A stretch of DNA of 64,000 nucleotides from Microbispora rosea subsp. aerata (GCF_014647835.1 NZ_BMPY01000028.1:1-64000); one strand, 5' to 3'; shown: positions 1 through 8,053, counted from the first letter of the stretch. Notes: generated from the sequence alone by a model not told the origin. A program made the numbers and translations.

Positions 1-94
1 CCCCTTCTACCGGAGGCTCCACGTCTGTTTTCGGCGCCATAGATTTGTCCGCGTGTCTACCTGAACCTGATCGTCCATGCAGAGGAAAGCCTTA

Positions 95-1618
95 ATGTCT
101 GATTCGTTCAGGCTGAGAAAACGTCATTGGACCACATATCACGACCTTGCCACCCTGGTGGGCGCGTCGGCAGCGGAAGTCGGAGGCGTCATCGCCCAAA
201 GCGCCCACGTTCATCGCGTCCTGCAGACGGGCGGGCGGATCTCCCCGCAGTTCCGGTGGCCGGACCCGGAACGGACTGACGATCCGCGTAAGGTGCTCGA
301 AAAGGAAGGCGTGACCTTCGACCACACCGGCCGGGCGAACCCGAAGCGGCACGTCACCGCCGACCGCTTCCGCGCGATGCTCGCCGAGAACGGCGTCGTC
401 CTCCCGTCCGGGGACGGTCACCAGCCTCCCCCCGACCCGACTCCCGCCGCGTTCGAGCAGTTCCGGCAGAACCTCGCGTACGCCCGGCAGCTCGTCGACG
501 GCGGCCGGAGCCTGGAAAAACTCGCGGTCGGCTCCTTCGACGTCACCGATCTCTACCGCGCGGCCTGGACCCAGGCCGTGGCGGCCCTCGACCACTGGGT
601 CACACGAGAGATCATCGACCGGGGCGTTGCCCTAGCGCTGACCCCGGGAGCGCCCCGCCCCCGCAAGTTCAACACGCTGGACATCCCGGTGGAGTTGTTC
701 GAGAAGATCCACCATCGCAACGAAGACCTCGGCAGCGCGTTCCGAGCTCATCTCGAGCGCCATTTCTCGTTCATGTCTTTCCAGAGCCCGGACAAGATCA
801 AGGACGGGTTCGCGCACGTCAGTGAGGTCAACCTCTGGGTCAAAGTCGCCGAGGTCCTGACCGATCAAGACCCGGCGAACCCGATCACTGCGGACGGCGT
901 CCGCACGAGGCTTCGGGACATCGCCTGGCGCAGGAACAACATCGCCCACACCGCCGACCACGACCCGGTCCGCCCTGGAAAGAAGACCCCGATCACCGCG
1001 GACGCGGCGGAGGCGACCATCGATTGGCTCGAAACGATGGCCGGGGCCATCCGGGATGCCGTCGGCGACCCCATTCCCGCCCCAAACCCCGACGGCCCAA
1101 GTGGCATGAGCGGCGTTTCCCCTACGGCGGGAGCGGAACGGACCGCAAGCCGCCGGGTGAAGCGGACGTGGGAGGAGCCCGACTTCCTCCACGGGGTCGA
1201 GCAGTACTGTCCCGGCAGCGTGCGCGACACGCTGCTGGCCGTCTACCGCCATGCCGAGAGCCATCCGTCCTTTCACGAGTACTACTTCGGCGACGGCGAG
1301 TATCCGTCGGTGACCGCTTGGTTCAACCTCGGCTCCGACAAGGCCTCCGTCTGGAGCATCTACACCAGTCCCGAAAAGTCCGTCATGACCCTTAACTATG
1401 GAGCGATGCGCAACCACGGTGCGTCACGAGAGCGCATGGCGCGGCTCGCCGAGAGGATCGGCGTCCTCCCGGGGGCGGGCCACATCCGCGACCAGCTCGA
1501 ATCCGCCGACTACACGAAGCATCCCTCGCTTCAGCCGTTCACCCTCGCGCATCCGGAGGCCCGGAAGGTCATCATCACGGCCCTGGATGAGTTCCTGAGC
1601 GGCGAAACACCTCGCTGA
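95..1618 (+). CDS. Alkyltransferase-like DNA-binding domain fused to HEPN ribonuclease domain
   Basis: A 507-residue protein with three parts. Residues about 10-100 look like the DNA-binding domain of O6-alkylguanine transferases/ATL proteins (TTYHDLATLVG helix-turn-helix, then HRVLQTGGRIS and an LEKEGV tail). The PCHR active-site Cys is replaced (HVHRV), so no methyl transfer is expected, only recognition. Residues about 155-325 are helical and carry the HEPN RNase motif Rx4H (R280-NNIA-H285). The C-terminal 150 residues (WEEPDF onward) belong to no family I can name. I chose the ATG at 95 because AGAGGAAAG (81-89) lies 5 bases before it; an in-frame ATG at 77 lacks a ribosome site. A hairpin follows the stop. 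Role in defence against modified or damaged nucleic acid is inference. Confidence 0.7.
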   Translation: MSDSFRLRKRHWTTYHDLATLVGASAAEVGGVIAQSAHVHRVLQTGGRISPQFRWPDPERTDDPRKVLEKEGVTFDHTGRANPKRHVTADRFRAMLAENGVVLPSGDGHQPPPDPTPAAFEQFRQNLAYARQLVDGGRSLEKLAVGSFDVTDLYRAAWTQAVAALDHWVTREIIDRGVALALTPGAPRPRKFNTLDIPVELFEKIHHRNEDLGSAFRAHLERHFSFMSFQSPDKIKDGFAHVSEVNLWVKVAEVLTDQDPANPITADGVRTRLRDIAWRRNNIAHTADHDPVRPGKKTPITADAAEATIDWLETMAGAIRDAVGDPIPAPNPDGPSGMSGVSPTAGAERTASRRVKRTWEEPDFLHGVEQYCPGSVRDTLLAVYRHAESHPSFHEYYFGDGEYPSVTAWFNLGSDKASVWSIYTSPEKSVMTLNYGAMRNHGASRERMARLAERIGVLPGAGHIRDQLESADYTKHPSLQPFTLAHPEARKVIITALDEFLSGETPR

Positions 1619-1680
1619 CCTCGGCAGAAAGCAGCATCGGCCCGGGCACCCCGCTCCGGCGCCCGACACTGCAGCCCGAA

Positions 1681-1712
1681 CCGGGGTGGCCGATGGGACG
1701 TGGCCACCCCGG
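1681..1712 (+). terminator. Hairpin terminator after the HEPN gene
   Basis: Perfect 11-bp stem CCGGGGTGGCC / GGCCACCCCGG with a 10-base loop, 62 bases after the stop at 1618. No T-tract follows, as is common for actinobacterial terminators. It separates the HEPN gene from the following operon. Confidence 0.6.
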
Positions 1713-1753
1713 CTTCGTTCCGGGATTGATACGTCTTACCTCACGGCTATTTC

Positions 1754-1766
1754 TGTCAGATTGACA
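1754..1766. promoter_or_regulatory. Candidate operator upstream of the NUDIX regulator
   Basis: Perfect inverted repeat TGTCA-GAT-TGACA in an A/T-rich stretch 20 bases before the start of the NrtR-like gene. Position and symmetry fit autoregulation by that protein; this is inference. The right arm contains TTGACA, but no matching -10 is seen at the right distance. Confidence 0.4.
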
Positions 1767-1785
1767 AAAAGCTAGTCTCGGCCGC

Positions 1786-2511
1786 ATGACCGAGGACCAG
1801 TGGGTGCCGCCCGTCGTTCTCCTCGCGGTCGACCTGGTGATCCTGACGTTGCGTCGGTCGCGCCTGCACGTGCTGCTCGTCGAGCGCGGAGTCGAACCGT
1901 ACAAGGGCGCACTCGCGCTACCCGGCGGGTTTCTCCAGCATGCCGAAGAGGAGATCATCGCTGCGGCTCACAGGGAGCTGGCGGAGGAGGCCGACCTCGA
2001 CGTCGAAACCCTCCGCCTCGAGCAACTGGGCGTGTACGGCGACCCGGGTCGCGACCCGCGTGGCCGAGTGGTATCGGTCGCCTATCTGGCCATCGCGCCC
2101 CGCCTGCCGGAGCCGACCGCGGGAACGGATGCGGCCGACGCAGGATGGCAGCCCGTCGAGCGGGTGCTTACCGGCGACCTCACGCTCGCCTTCGACCACC
2201 GGCGGATCATCACCGATGGTGTGGAACGCGCTCGCACAAAGCTTGAGTATTCCTCCCTCGCCACGGCCTTTTGCGGGCCGACGTTCACCATCACCGACCT
2301 GCAGAACGTGTACGAGGCGGTTTGGGGCATTCCGCTTGATCCCAGGAACTTCTATCGCAAGGTTCAGAAGACCGAAGGTTTCATCGTCCCGGCAGGGACG
2401 GCTCGCAGATCCGCTACCGGCCGGCCGGCTCGGCTGTTTCGGGCCGGTCCGCACACAGCCCTCTATCCGCCGATGGTCCGGCCCGCCGAGTCGGCGGCCG
2501 AAAAGGAGTAG
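1786..2511 (+). CDS. NrtR-like NUDIX-domain transcriptional regulator
   Basis: A 241-residue protein with an N-terminal NUDIX fold (residues about 8-145) and a C-terminal winged-helix segment (about 168-225, FTITDLQNVYEAVWG ... NFYRKV) in the NrtR arrangement. NrtR proteins sense ADP-ribose or related nucleotides and repress NAD or sugar genes. The NUDIX box (residues 47-71) is degenerate: one extra residue lies between the conserved Gly and the first Glu, and the late Gly is Asp (EEADL), although the RELxEE core is intact. Hydrolase activity is therefore doubtful and ligand sensing more likely. There is no clear ribosome site before the ATG, so a leaderless or short-leader transcript is possible. 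Its stop lies 4 bases before the nucleosidase GTG, so it is the first gene of a three-gene operon. Confidence 0.75.
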   Translation: MTEDQWVPPVVLLAVDLVILTLRRSRLHVLLVERGVEPYKGALALPGGFLQHAEEEIIAAAHRELAEEADLDVETLRLEQLGVYGDPGRDPRGRVVSVAYLAIAPRLPEPTAGTDAADAGWQPVERVLTGDLTLAFDHRRIITDGVERARTKLEYSSLATAFCGPTFTITDLQNVYEAVWGIPLDPRNFYRKVQKTEGFIVPAGTARRSATGRPARLFRAGPHTALYPPMVRPAESAAEKE

Positions 2512-2515
2512 GAGA

Positions 2516-3682
2516 GTGAGCGACCGTCCGATCGTGATTCTCACCGCACTGGACTTAGAATACCAGGCAGTGCGGCAATTACTGGTCGACACGAAGTTGC
2601 ATCGCCATCAGCACGGCACTCGATTCGAGGTCGGCCGTCTCCAGGGTGGTCGCGGCCGGCTAGCACTCGCCCTAGTCGGCGCGGGTAACCAATCGGCGGC
2701 CGTGCTGGCAGAACGGGCCATCGCCGAGTTCGCCCCCGCCGCTCTGCTTTTCGTGGGCGTCGCCGGCGCCCTCCACTCCCACATATCCCTCGGGGATGTC
2801 GTGGTGGCGACCCGTGTCTACGCCTACCACGGCGGAACGAGCGAGGACGATGGTCTCAAGAGCCGTCCTCGCGCGTGGGAGACCTCGCACGCCGCCGAGC
2901 AGCTCGCGCGGCACATCGGTCGTACCGGCGCGTGGACGCGGGGACTCGCCGATCCCGGCCGCCTCCCACAGGTGTACTTCGGCCCGATCGCGGCCGGTGA
3001 AGTGGTGCTGAACTCCAGGGTGTCCGGGCACGCGCGGTGGATCCGGCAGAACTACCACGACGCCTGTGCGATCGAGATGGAAGGCGCGGGCGTGGCTCAG
3101 GCCGGGCACCTGAACAGCGCACACCCCGTCGTCGTGATCAGGGGCATCAGCGACCGGGCCGACGGAACCAAGGAGGTGACCGACCGCGATCAATGGCAGC
3201 AGCGGGCCGTGGCCAACGCCGCGGCGTTCGCGGCGACGCTGGCGGAAGAGATCGCCGCCGAGGACCGGGACGGCAACTGGCTGACACAGAGCACGGCGGC
3301 GAAAGGACGCACCATGCCGGAGCAGGGGACGACGTACAACATCGCACGTGACAACGCCCGGGTCGGCGTTCAGGCTGGCATCGTGCACGGTGACATCCGG
3401 TTCGGCCCCGATTTGAGTCAGCCGGCCGACCTGGAGCAGGCGCTCGCCGCGCTCCGCGCCCGGCTTGAACGGACATACGCGGACGGCCGTCTGGACAAGG
3501 ACACCTACGCGGCGGCGGAGGCGGAGCTCGCGGCGGCGGACGAGGCCCTGCGGGCGAAGACCCCGCAGGGCAAAAGCCAGCTGACCCTGGCGCTAAAGAA
3601 GCTCCGCGGGCTGGTCGGTGACGTCGCCGAGCTGGCAACGGAGCTGGCGGCCATCATCGCTCTCGCGCAGGCCCTGTCATGA
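2516..3682 (+). CDS. MTA/SAH-type nucleosidase with amyloid-like signalling motif and helical tail
   Basis: 388 residues from a GTG preceded by AAAAGGAG. Residues 1-250 form a PNP/UDP-phosphorylase-fold nucleosidase: TALDLE (E15), the EME motif (E187-M-E189) and the catalytic-type ISDxAD (D213) match 5'-methylthioadenosine/S-adenosylhomocysteine nucleosidases. Residues 273-297 carry a short motif (NIA, then VGVQAG, then IVHGD) that recurs at the N terminus of the next protein. Residues about 300-388 are charged amphipathic helices ending in a hydrophobic segment. The stop overlaps the next start (ATGA). A stand-alone housekeeping MTAN would lack the tail, so an inducible effector that depletes a nucleoside or NAD-like metabolite is more likely; that role is inferred. 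An internal start may make the tail separately. Confidence 0.75.
   Translation: MSDRPIVILTALDLEYQAVRQLLVDTKLHRHQHGTRFEVGRLQGGRGRLALALVGAGNQSAAVLAERAIAEFAPAALLFVGVAGALHSHISLGDVVVATRVYAYHGGTSEDDGLKSRPRAWETSHAAEQLARHIGRTGAWTRGLADPGRLPQVYFGPIAAGEVVLNSRVSGHARWIRQNYHDACAIEMEGAGVAQAGHLNSAHPVVVIRGISDRADGTKEVTDRDQWQQRAVANAAAFAATLAEEIAAEDRDGNWLTQSTAAKGRTMPEQGTTYNIARDNARVGVQAGIVHGDIRFGPDLSQPADLEQALAALRARLERTYADGRLDKDTYAAAEAELAAADEALRAKTPQGKSQLTLALKKLRGLVGDVAELATELAAIIALAQALS
3314..3682 (+). CDS. Possible internal translation product: amyloid motif plus helical tail alone
   Basis: An in-frame ATG at 3314 has a good ribosome site (AAAGGA, 3302-3307, 6 bases away). It would give a 122-residue protein beginning MPEQGTTYNIA, closely matching the N-terminal layout of the following gene (MTPPQDTTTNIA). 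This suggests that the tail was once, or still is, a separate gene fused to the nucleosidase. It is a hypothesis; the long form is open throughout. Confidence 0.35.
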   Translation: MPEQGTTYNIARDNARVGVQAGIVHGDIRFGPDLSQPADLEQALAALRARLERTYADGRLDKDTYAAAEAELAAADEALRAKTPQGKSQLTLALKKLRGLVGDVAELATELAAIIALAQALS

Positions 3683-5661
3683 CGCCTCCACAGGACACCA
3701 CAACAAACATCGCCGCCGACGATGCTCAGGTCGGCATGCAGGTGGGCATCGTGCACGGCGATGTCTACTCTTACGTGGTCGCCCCGGATTCGCCGGCGGA
3801 CAAGAAGTTCGAAGCAGGCATGCGTTTCCTCGAGGGCGGTGCGGCGGGCCGGGCACTGTGGCTCATAGACAAAGCAATCGAGTCCGGCTACGTAACGAAC
3901 CGGGTGTGCTTTTACTGGCTGCTCGCTATGGTCAGCGGCAGGACCCGCCGGGAATTGTCCGCCGAGGAGACGAATCGCCTCCGCGACTGCGACCGCTTCC
4001 TTCCGCTTACCGGCGACGACTCCTGGGCCGATGGTGTGCGAATCATCCGGCGGCTCCTGGACGCCGCGGAGAAGACCGACGCGGACGTCCGCGTCCTCAT
4101 GAAAGAGCTCGACGAGCTCCGTCCGATTCAGCGGGACATGATCTTGCGGCATATGGCGGTGTTTCTCCATGGGCCGCTGAAAGACCAGATGTGGGATCGT
4201 GGCCTGCAACGCGCGCGCGAACAACAAATGAGCGGCGAGCGGAGTGAGCGGGTTAGGAAGTTCTTTCAGCCGAAGCCTGCCGTGCCCCGGGTGCGCGAGG
4301 CCGTGCCGACAAGGATCTCCGGCCCTACCTGGTGCAAAGCGGTGGCCGGGACGCTGGTGTTTGTGCCGGCGGCCGGGTACATCGGTCTCCTGTTGATACA
4401 GGGCGGTCGGATCTCCGCTCTGCTCGCATACATCCTGTGCGTCGCCGCGGCCTGTTTCGCCGCCCCCGCGGGCGTCGAATGGCGCTTCCGTTCCTTGCGC
4501 CGCCGGATGCTGGACGAGGCGTACGCGCCGACGCCACTTCCCAGAGCCGACACGCCCTCTGATCCCTTAGCTAAGAGGATCGACCATCAGCTCAGGTACT
4601 ACCTCGCCAAGTACGTGCCGGACGGGATGGACCGTGAGGTGTGGCTCACCTGGACGGCCGGCATCCGCAGGCGCATTCGGGACGAGATCGCGGACGCGTA
4701 CTGTGACAGCGGCACCAAGGTCGACACGTTCGACTGGCTGATTCGCCATCGGGCCAGTGAGGTGGCGCGCCGTTGGAATAAGGGCACGCTGTGGAGCTAC
4801 CGGCAGGAACTGGCCACTCCCCCGCGCACCGCGGCGACGGCGGTTCTCGGCACGATGGCCTTCGCCGCCGGAGGAACCTGGGCGATGAGCGGTGCGGTGC
4901 AGGCCGGCGGGCTCTCCGTTATCGCGCCGGTCGTCTTGGCCCTCGCGGGTGGCTGGATCGCCGGGAACGCCTGGCTGCGGATCGTCCTCGAACGCCGCCG
5001 ATATCGCGCCGACAAGGCTGACTTCGACAAACTGTCGGCCGACTGCGAGATGGCCTATCGCAGGTGGAAGGACTGGCTCGCCGACACGCCCGACGACAAG
5101 GAGATGGCCACCTGGCTGGACTGGGATCGCAAAGTGCTGCTGAGCGAGGCACTGCAGCAGTACCGGCTCAAGATGAGCGACGTCGTCGCGTACGCCTTCA
5201 TCGAGGCGCGGAGCGGCTCCGCGACCCGGGCGCGGGTAAGGGGCGGTCCCTGGCGGTACCGGAAGTACGACATGAAGATCTTCCTCATCACCGCCGACGG
5301 GGTACGGCAGTACAACGCCAGGCTGCACTTCGACGACGGCACCTTCCACGACCGGAATCGGCTGAACTACCGCTTCGAGGCGGTCACAGCGGTCCATGTC
5401 CAGCAGGCGGACGACAACTCGCACACCTTCGAGCTCTCCCTCATGGACGGCCAGAAGATCACCGCTCAGATGATCGGGCCGGAGCTCGAGGAGCAGCAGC
5501 AGCCCGAGGATCCCGAAGACGTCTCCGAGGTGTCGTTGGACGCGGCCGGGCTGCACCATACGCTGCATGTCCTCGAGGGTGTCGCCGCGGAGGGCAAGGC
5601 GTGGATGACGCGTGAGCGCGCAGCGACCAGCCAGGATGAACCCGGGCAGCCCGCCGCGTAG
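3679..5661 (+). CDS. Membrane protein with N-terminal amyloid-like signalling motif
   Basis: 660 residues. Residues 10-29 repeat the motif of the upstream effector (NIAxDxAxVGxQxGIVHGD). Residues about 40-190 form a soluble helical domain (FEAGMRFLEGG ... YWLLAMVSGRT) seen in actinobacterial proteins without assigned function. Two hydrophobic hairpins follow (about 218-240/246-266 and 384-404/414-436), separated by a soluble stretch, and a C-terminal soluble domain of about 200 residues ends in an acidic tail. No NTPase motif is visible, so it is not a classical NLR. The start overlaps the nucleosidase stop by ATGA, so the two are translationally coupled. A receptor or pore partner that templates, or is templated by, the effector motif is the natural inference. 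Confidence 0.6.
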   Translation: MTPPQDTTTNIAADDAQVGMQVGIVHGDVYSYVVAPDSPADKKFEAGMRFLEGGAAGRALWLIDKAIESGYVTNRVCFYWLLAMVSGRTRRELSAEETNRLRDCDRFLPLTGDDSWADGVRIIRRLLDAAEKTDADVRVLMKELDELRPIQRDMILRHMAVFLHGPLKDQMWDRGLQRAREQQMSGERSERVRKFFQPKPAVPRVREAVPTRISGPTWCKAVAGTLVFVPAAGYIGLLLIQGGRISALLAYILCVAAACFAAPAGVEWRFRSLRRRMLDEAYAPTPLPRADTPSDPLAKRIDHQLRYYLAKYVPDGMDREVWLTWTAGIRRRIRDEIADAYCDSGTKVDTFDWLIRHRASEVARRWNKGTLWSYRQELATPPRTAATAVLGTMAFAAGGTWAMSGAVQAGGLSVIAPVVLALAGGWIAGNAWLRIVLERRRYRADKADFDKLSADCEMAYRRWKDWLADTPDDKEMATWLDWDRKVLLSEALQQYRLKMSDVVAYAFIEARSGSATRARVRGGPWRYRKYDMKIFLITADGVRQYNARLHFDDGTFHDRNRLNYRFEAVTAVHVQQADDNSHTFELSLMDGQKITAQMIGPELEEQQQPEDPEDVSEVSLDAAGLHHTLHVLEGVAAEGKAWMTRERAATSQDEPGQPAA

Positions 5662-5677
5662 ACGGGCGGGGAAAGTG

Positions 5678-5719
5678 CGGCTCCGCCGTCGGCCGAGACT
5701 GCGGCCGACGGCGGAGCCG
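5678..5719. terminator. Strong bidirectional hairpin terminator
   Basis: A perfect 17-bp stem (5679-5695 pairing with 5702-5718, extendable by one C-G pair) with a 6-base loop lies between the convergent membrane-protein and acyl-CoA dehydrogenase genes. It marks the right edge of the accessory island. Confidence 0.8.
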
Positions 5720-5747
5720 GACACGGACCTCGTCAGGCTCTCGGGGC

Positions 5748-6959
5748 TCAGCGGATGGGGAGGCCGGTGACGGCGCGGCTGATGATGAGGCGCTGGATCT
5801 CGCTGGTGCCCTCGAAGATGGTGAAGATCTTCGCGTCGCGGTGGAAGCGCTCGACCGGGTGCTCACGGGTGTAGCCGGCCCCGCCGAGGATCTGGATGGC
5901 CTGCTCGGTCACCCAGACCGCGGTCTCGCTCGCGACCAGCTTGCTCATCGATCCCTCCGCCTGCTCGAAACGGCGGCCGTTGCGGGCCATCCACGCGGCC
6001 CGCCAGGTCATGAGCCGGGCGATGTCCACCCGGGTGGCCATGTCGGCCAGCAGGAACGCGACCGCCTGGTTCTCCCCGATCTTGCGGCCGAACTGCTCGC
6101 GCTCACGGGCGTAGTCGCGGGCGTACTCGTAGGCCGCGCGGGCGACGCCGACGGCCATGGCGGCGACGAGGGGGCGGGTGGTCTCGAAGGTCCGCATCGC
6201 GGCCTGCTCGCCGGACCGCGCGCCGGCGCGCACCCGGGCGAGCCGCTCGTCCAGCTTCTCCTTGCCGCCCACCAGGCACCGGCCGGGCACCCGTACGTCG
6301 TCCAGGACGACCTCGGCGGTGTGCGAGGCGCGGATGCCGTGCTTTTTGAACTTCTGCCCCTGGGACAGGCCGCGCGCGCCGGGCGGGACGATGAAGGACG
6401 CCTGGCCCCGGGTGCCGAGGGAGGGGTCGACCGAGGCCACGATGACGTGGACGTTGGCGATGCCGCCGTTGGTGGCCCAGGTCTTCACGCCGTTGAGGAC
6501 CCACTCGTCCTTCGCCTCGTCGTAGACGGCGCGCGTCCTGATCGCGCCGACGTCGCTGCCGGCGTCGGGCTCGGAGGAGCAGAACGCGCCGAGCTTGACG
6601 TCGTCGGGGGTGCCGAACATCTCGGGCAGCCACTCCCCCATCTGCTCGGGGGTGCCGTTCGCGGCGATGGAGGCGGCGGCCAGGCCGGTGCCCACGATCG
6701 ACAGGCCGATGCCGGCGTCTCCCCAGAACAGCTCCTCGAACGCCACGGGCAGGCCGAGCCCCGACTCCTCGAACCACTGCTGCGCGAAGAAGTCCAGCGA
6801 ATACAGCCCGATCTTGGCGGCCTCCTGGATGACCGGCCAGGGCGTCTCCTCACGCTCGTCCCACTCCGCGCCCGCCGGGCGGATGACGTCCCGGGCGAAC
6901 TCGTGAACCCAGCCGCGCAGCTCGCGGACGTCGTCGCTCAGATCGGGGCAGAAGGCCAT
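5748..6959 (-). CDS. Acyl-CoA dehydrogenase
   Basis: 403 residues, standard length for the flavoprotein acyl-CoA dehydrogenase family, which makes the alpha,beta double bond in acyl-CoA thioesters and passes electrons to ETF. Typical signatures are present: GAFCSSEPDAGSD in the middle domain, WATNGG, REQFGRKIGENQ, and the C-terminal FEGTSEIQRL, whose Glu is the usual catalytic base. The start at 6959 is chosen because AGAGGAG lies about 8 bases upstream. An upstream ATG at 6998 would run through the inverted repeat. Substrate chain length cannot be told. Probably controlled by a TetR-type repressor at 6979-6999 (inferred). Confidence 0.9.
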   Translation of the reverse strand: MAFCPDLSDDVRELRGWVHEFARDVIRPAGAEWDEREETPWPVIQEAAKIGLYSLDFFAQQWFEESGLGLPVAFEELFWGDAGIGLSIVGTGLAAASIAANGTPEQMGEWLPEMFGTPDDVKLGAFCSSEPDAGSDVGAIRTRAVYDEAKDEWVLNGVKTWATNGGIANVHVIVASVDPSLGTRGQASFIVPPGARGLSQGQKFKKHGIRASHTAEVVLDDVRVPGRCLVGGKEKLDERLARVRAGARSGEQAAMRTFETTRPLVAAMAVGVARAAYEYARDYAREREQFGRKIGENQAVAFLLADMATRVDIARLMTWRAAWMARNGRRFEQAEGSMSKLVASETAVWVTEQAIQILGGAGYTREHPVERFHRDAKIFTIFEGTSEIQRLIISRAVTGLPIR

Positions 6960-6978
6960 GTGGGGATCTCCTCTCTGT

Positions 6979-6999
6979 AGTGTTACCAACGGTAACACT
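6979..6999. promoter_or_regulatory. Palindromic operator upstream of acyl-CoA dehydrogenase
   Basis: Perfect 9-bp arms AGTGTTACC / GGTAACACT around AAC, 20 bases before the start codon. GTTACC-n3-GGTAAC sites are typical of TetR-family regulators of fatty-acid genes. No TetR gene lies in the window, so the regulator would act from elsewhere. Confidence 0.6.
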
Positions 7000-7015
7000 T
7001 GGCGGGAGGAGCCGG

Positions 7016-8017
7016 TCAGCGCAACCGGGAGGCGTACTGAGGGATCGTCGCCATCGGCGGACGCTCGGCCACTCCGACGTCCCGCGTCAGCGGGCGGTGC
7101 CCGGCGGGGCCGCGTTCGAACTGGACGAGCCGCGCGGACGGCTCGTGCAACGGAACGATCTTGTCCTGGCGCTCCAGCCGGGCCCAGGCGGTGTGCATGA
7201 TCTGCCCGGCCATCACGCCGAGCGCCCCCGTCGACTGATGGGAGTGGACCCGGCGGCCCAGGTCGACCTGCGCGAGCGCGTCGAGCCCCACCAGGTCCAG
7301 CAGGTCGATGAGCAGGCCCAGCTCCACGCCGTACCCGGTGACGAACGGCACCCGTTCGAGGACCGCGCGGCGGCCGGCGTACTCGCCCGCGAGCGGCTGC
7401 ACGAACCCGGCGAGCAGCGGCCAGTGCAGGTTGAGCAGCGGCCGGGCGACCAGCTCGGTCACCCTCCCGCCGGCGTTCGGCTCCGCCGCGCCGAGCAGCG
7501 GCCGGTCATAGCACGCCTTCACGTAGCCGACCGCGGGATCGGTCAGCAGGGGCCCCAGCAGACCGGTCACGAACGAGGTCCGGAACTCGCGCAGGTCGGC
7601 GTCGACGAACACCACCAGGTCGCCGGTCGTCACCGCGAGGGACTTCCACAGCGCCTCGCCCTTGCCGTCGCAGCGCGGATCGTGCAGCTCGGGCAGGATC
7701 TCGTCCTGCGCGAAGACCTTCGCCCCGGCGCGCAAGGCCCGGGCCGCGGTGTCGTCGGTCGACCGGGAGTCGATCACGACCAGCTCGTCCACGAGCGGCA
7801 CGGCCTCGACGAGGTCGCGGCGCACGGCCGCGACGATCTCCCCGACCGTCTCCTCCTCGTTCCTCGCGGGCAGCACCACCGAGATCGAGACGCCTGCCTT
7901 GGCGGGCAGCAGCGCGCGGGCCGGCCAGTCGGCCGCCGACGAGGTACGCCGGCTCAGCCATCGCTCCACCTCAGGCAGCACGCCCGTCCTCCCCCTGTCC
8001 GCCGGCTTCACGTGCAT
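7016..8017 (-). CDS. gpgS: Glucosyl-3-phosphoglycerate synthase
   Basis: 333 residues of GT81 type. It transfers glucose from an NDP-sugar to 3-phosphoglycerate, the first step to glucosylglycerate and, in mycobacteria, methylglucose lipopolysaccharide. Evidence: SVVLPARNEEETVGEIV at the nucleotide site, FVDADLREF with the metal-binding DxD, GKGEALWKSL, and VTGYGVELGLLIDL, all close to mycobacterial GpgS. Two adjacent ATGs (8020, 8017) are both possible. In mycobacteria gpgS adjoins folP2; here a folP2-like gene is in the same window but 17 kb away. Confidence 0.88.
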   Translation of the reverse strand: MHVKPADRGRTGVLPEVERWLSRRTSSAADWPARALLPAKAGVSISVVLPARNEEETVGEIVAAVRRDLVEAVPLVDELVVIDSRSTDDTAARALRAGAKVFAQDEILPELHDPRCDGKGEALWKSLAVTTGDLVVFVDADLREFRTSFVTGLLGPLLTDPAVGYVKACYDRPLLGAAEPNAGGRVTELVARPLLNLHWPLLAGFVQPLAGEYAGRRAVLERVPFVTGYGVELGLLIDLLDLVGLDALAQVDLGRRVHSHQSTGALGVMAGQIMHTAWARLERQDKIVPLHEPSARLVQFERGPAGHRPLTRDVGVAERPPMATIPQYASRLR

Positions 8018-8053
8018 CACCTTATGCGGCGGCCGGAGGAGCCGATCAGCGGC

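Noticed and set aside
1761-1766. TTGACA as a -35 box for the NUDIX regulator
   Set aside because: No -10 hexamer is visible at 16-18 bases, and the hexamer is better explained as part of the inverted repeat.
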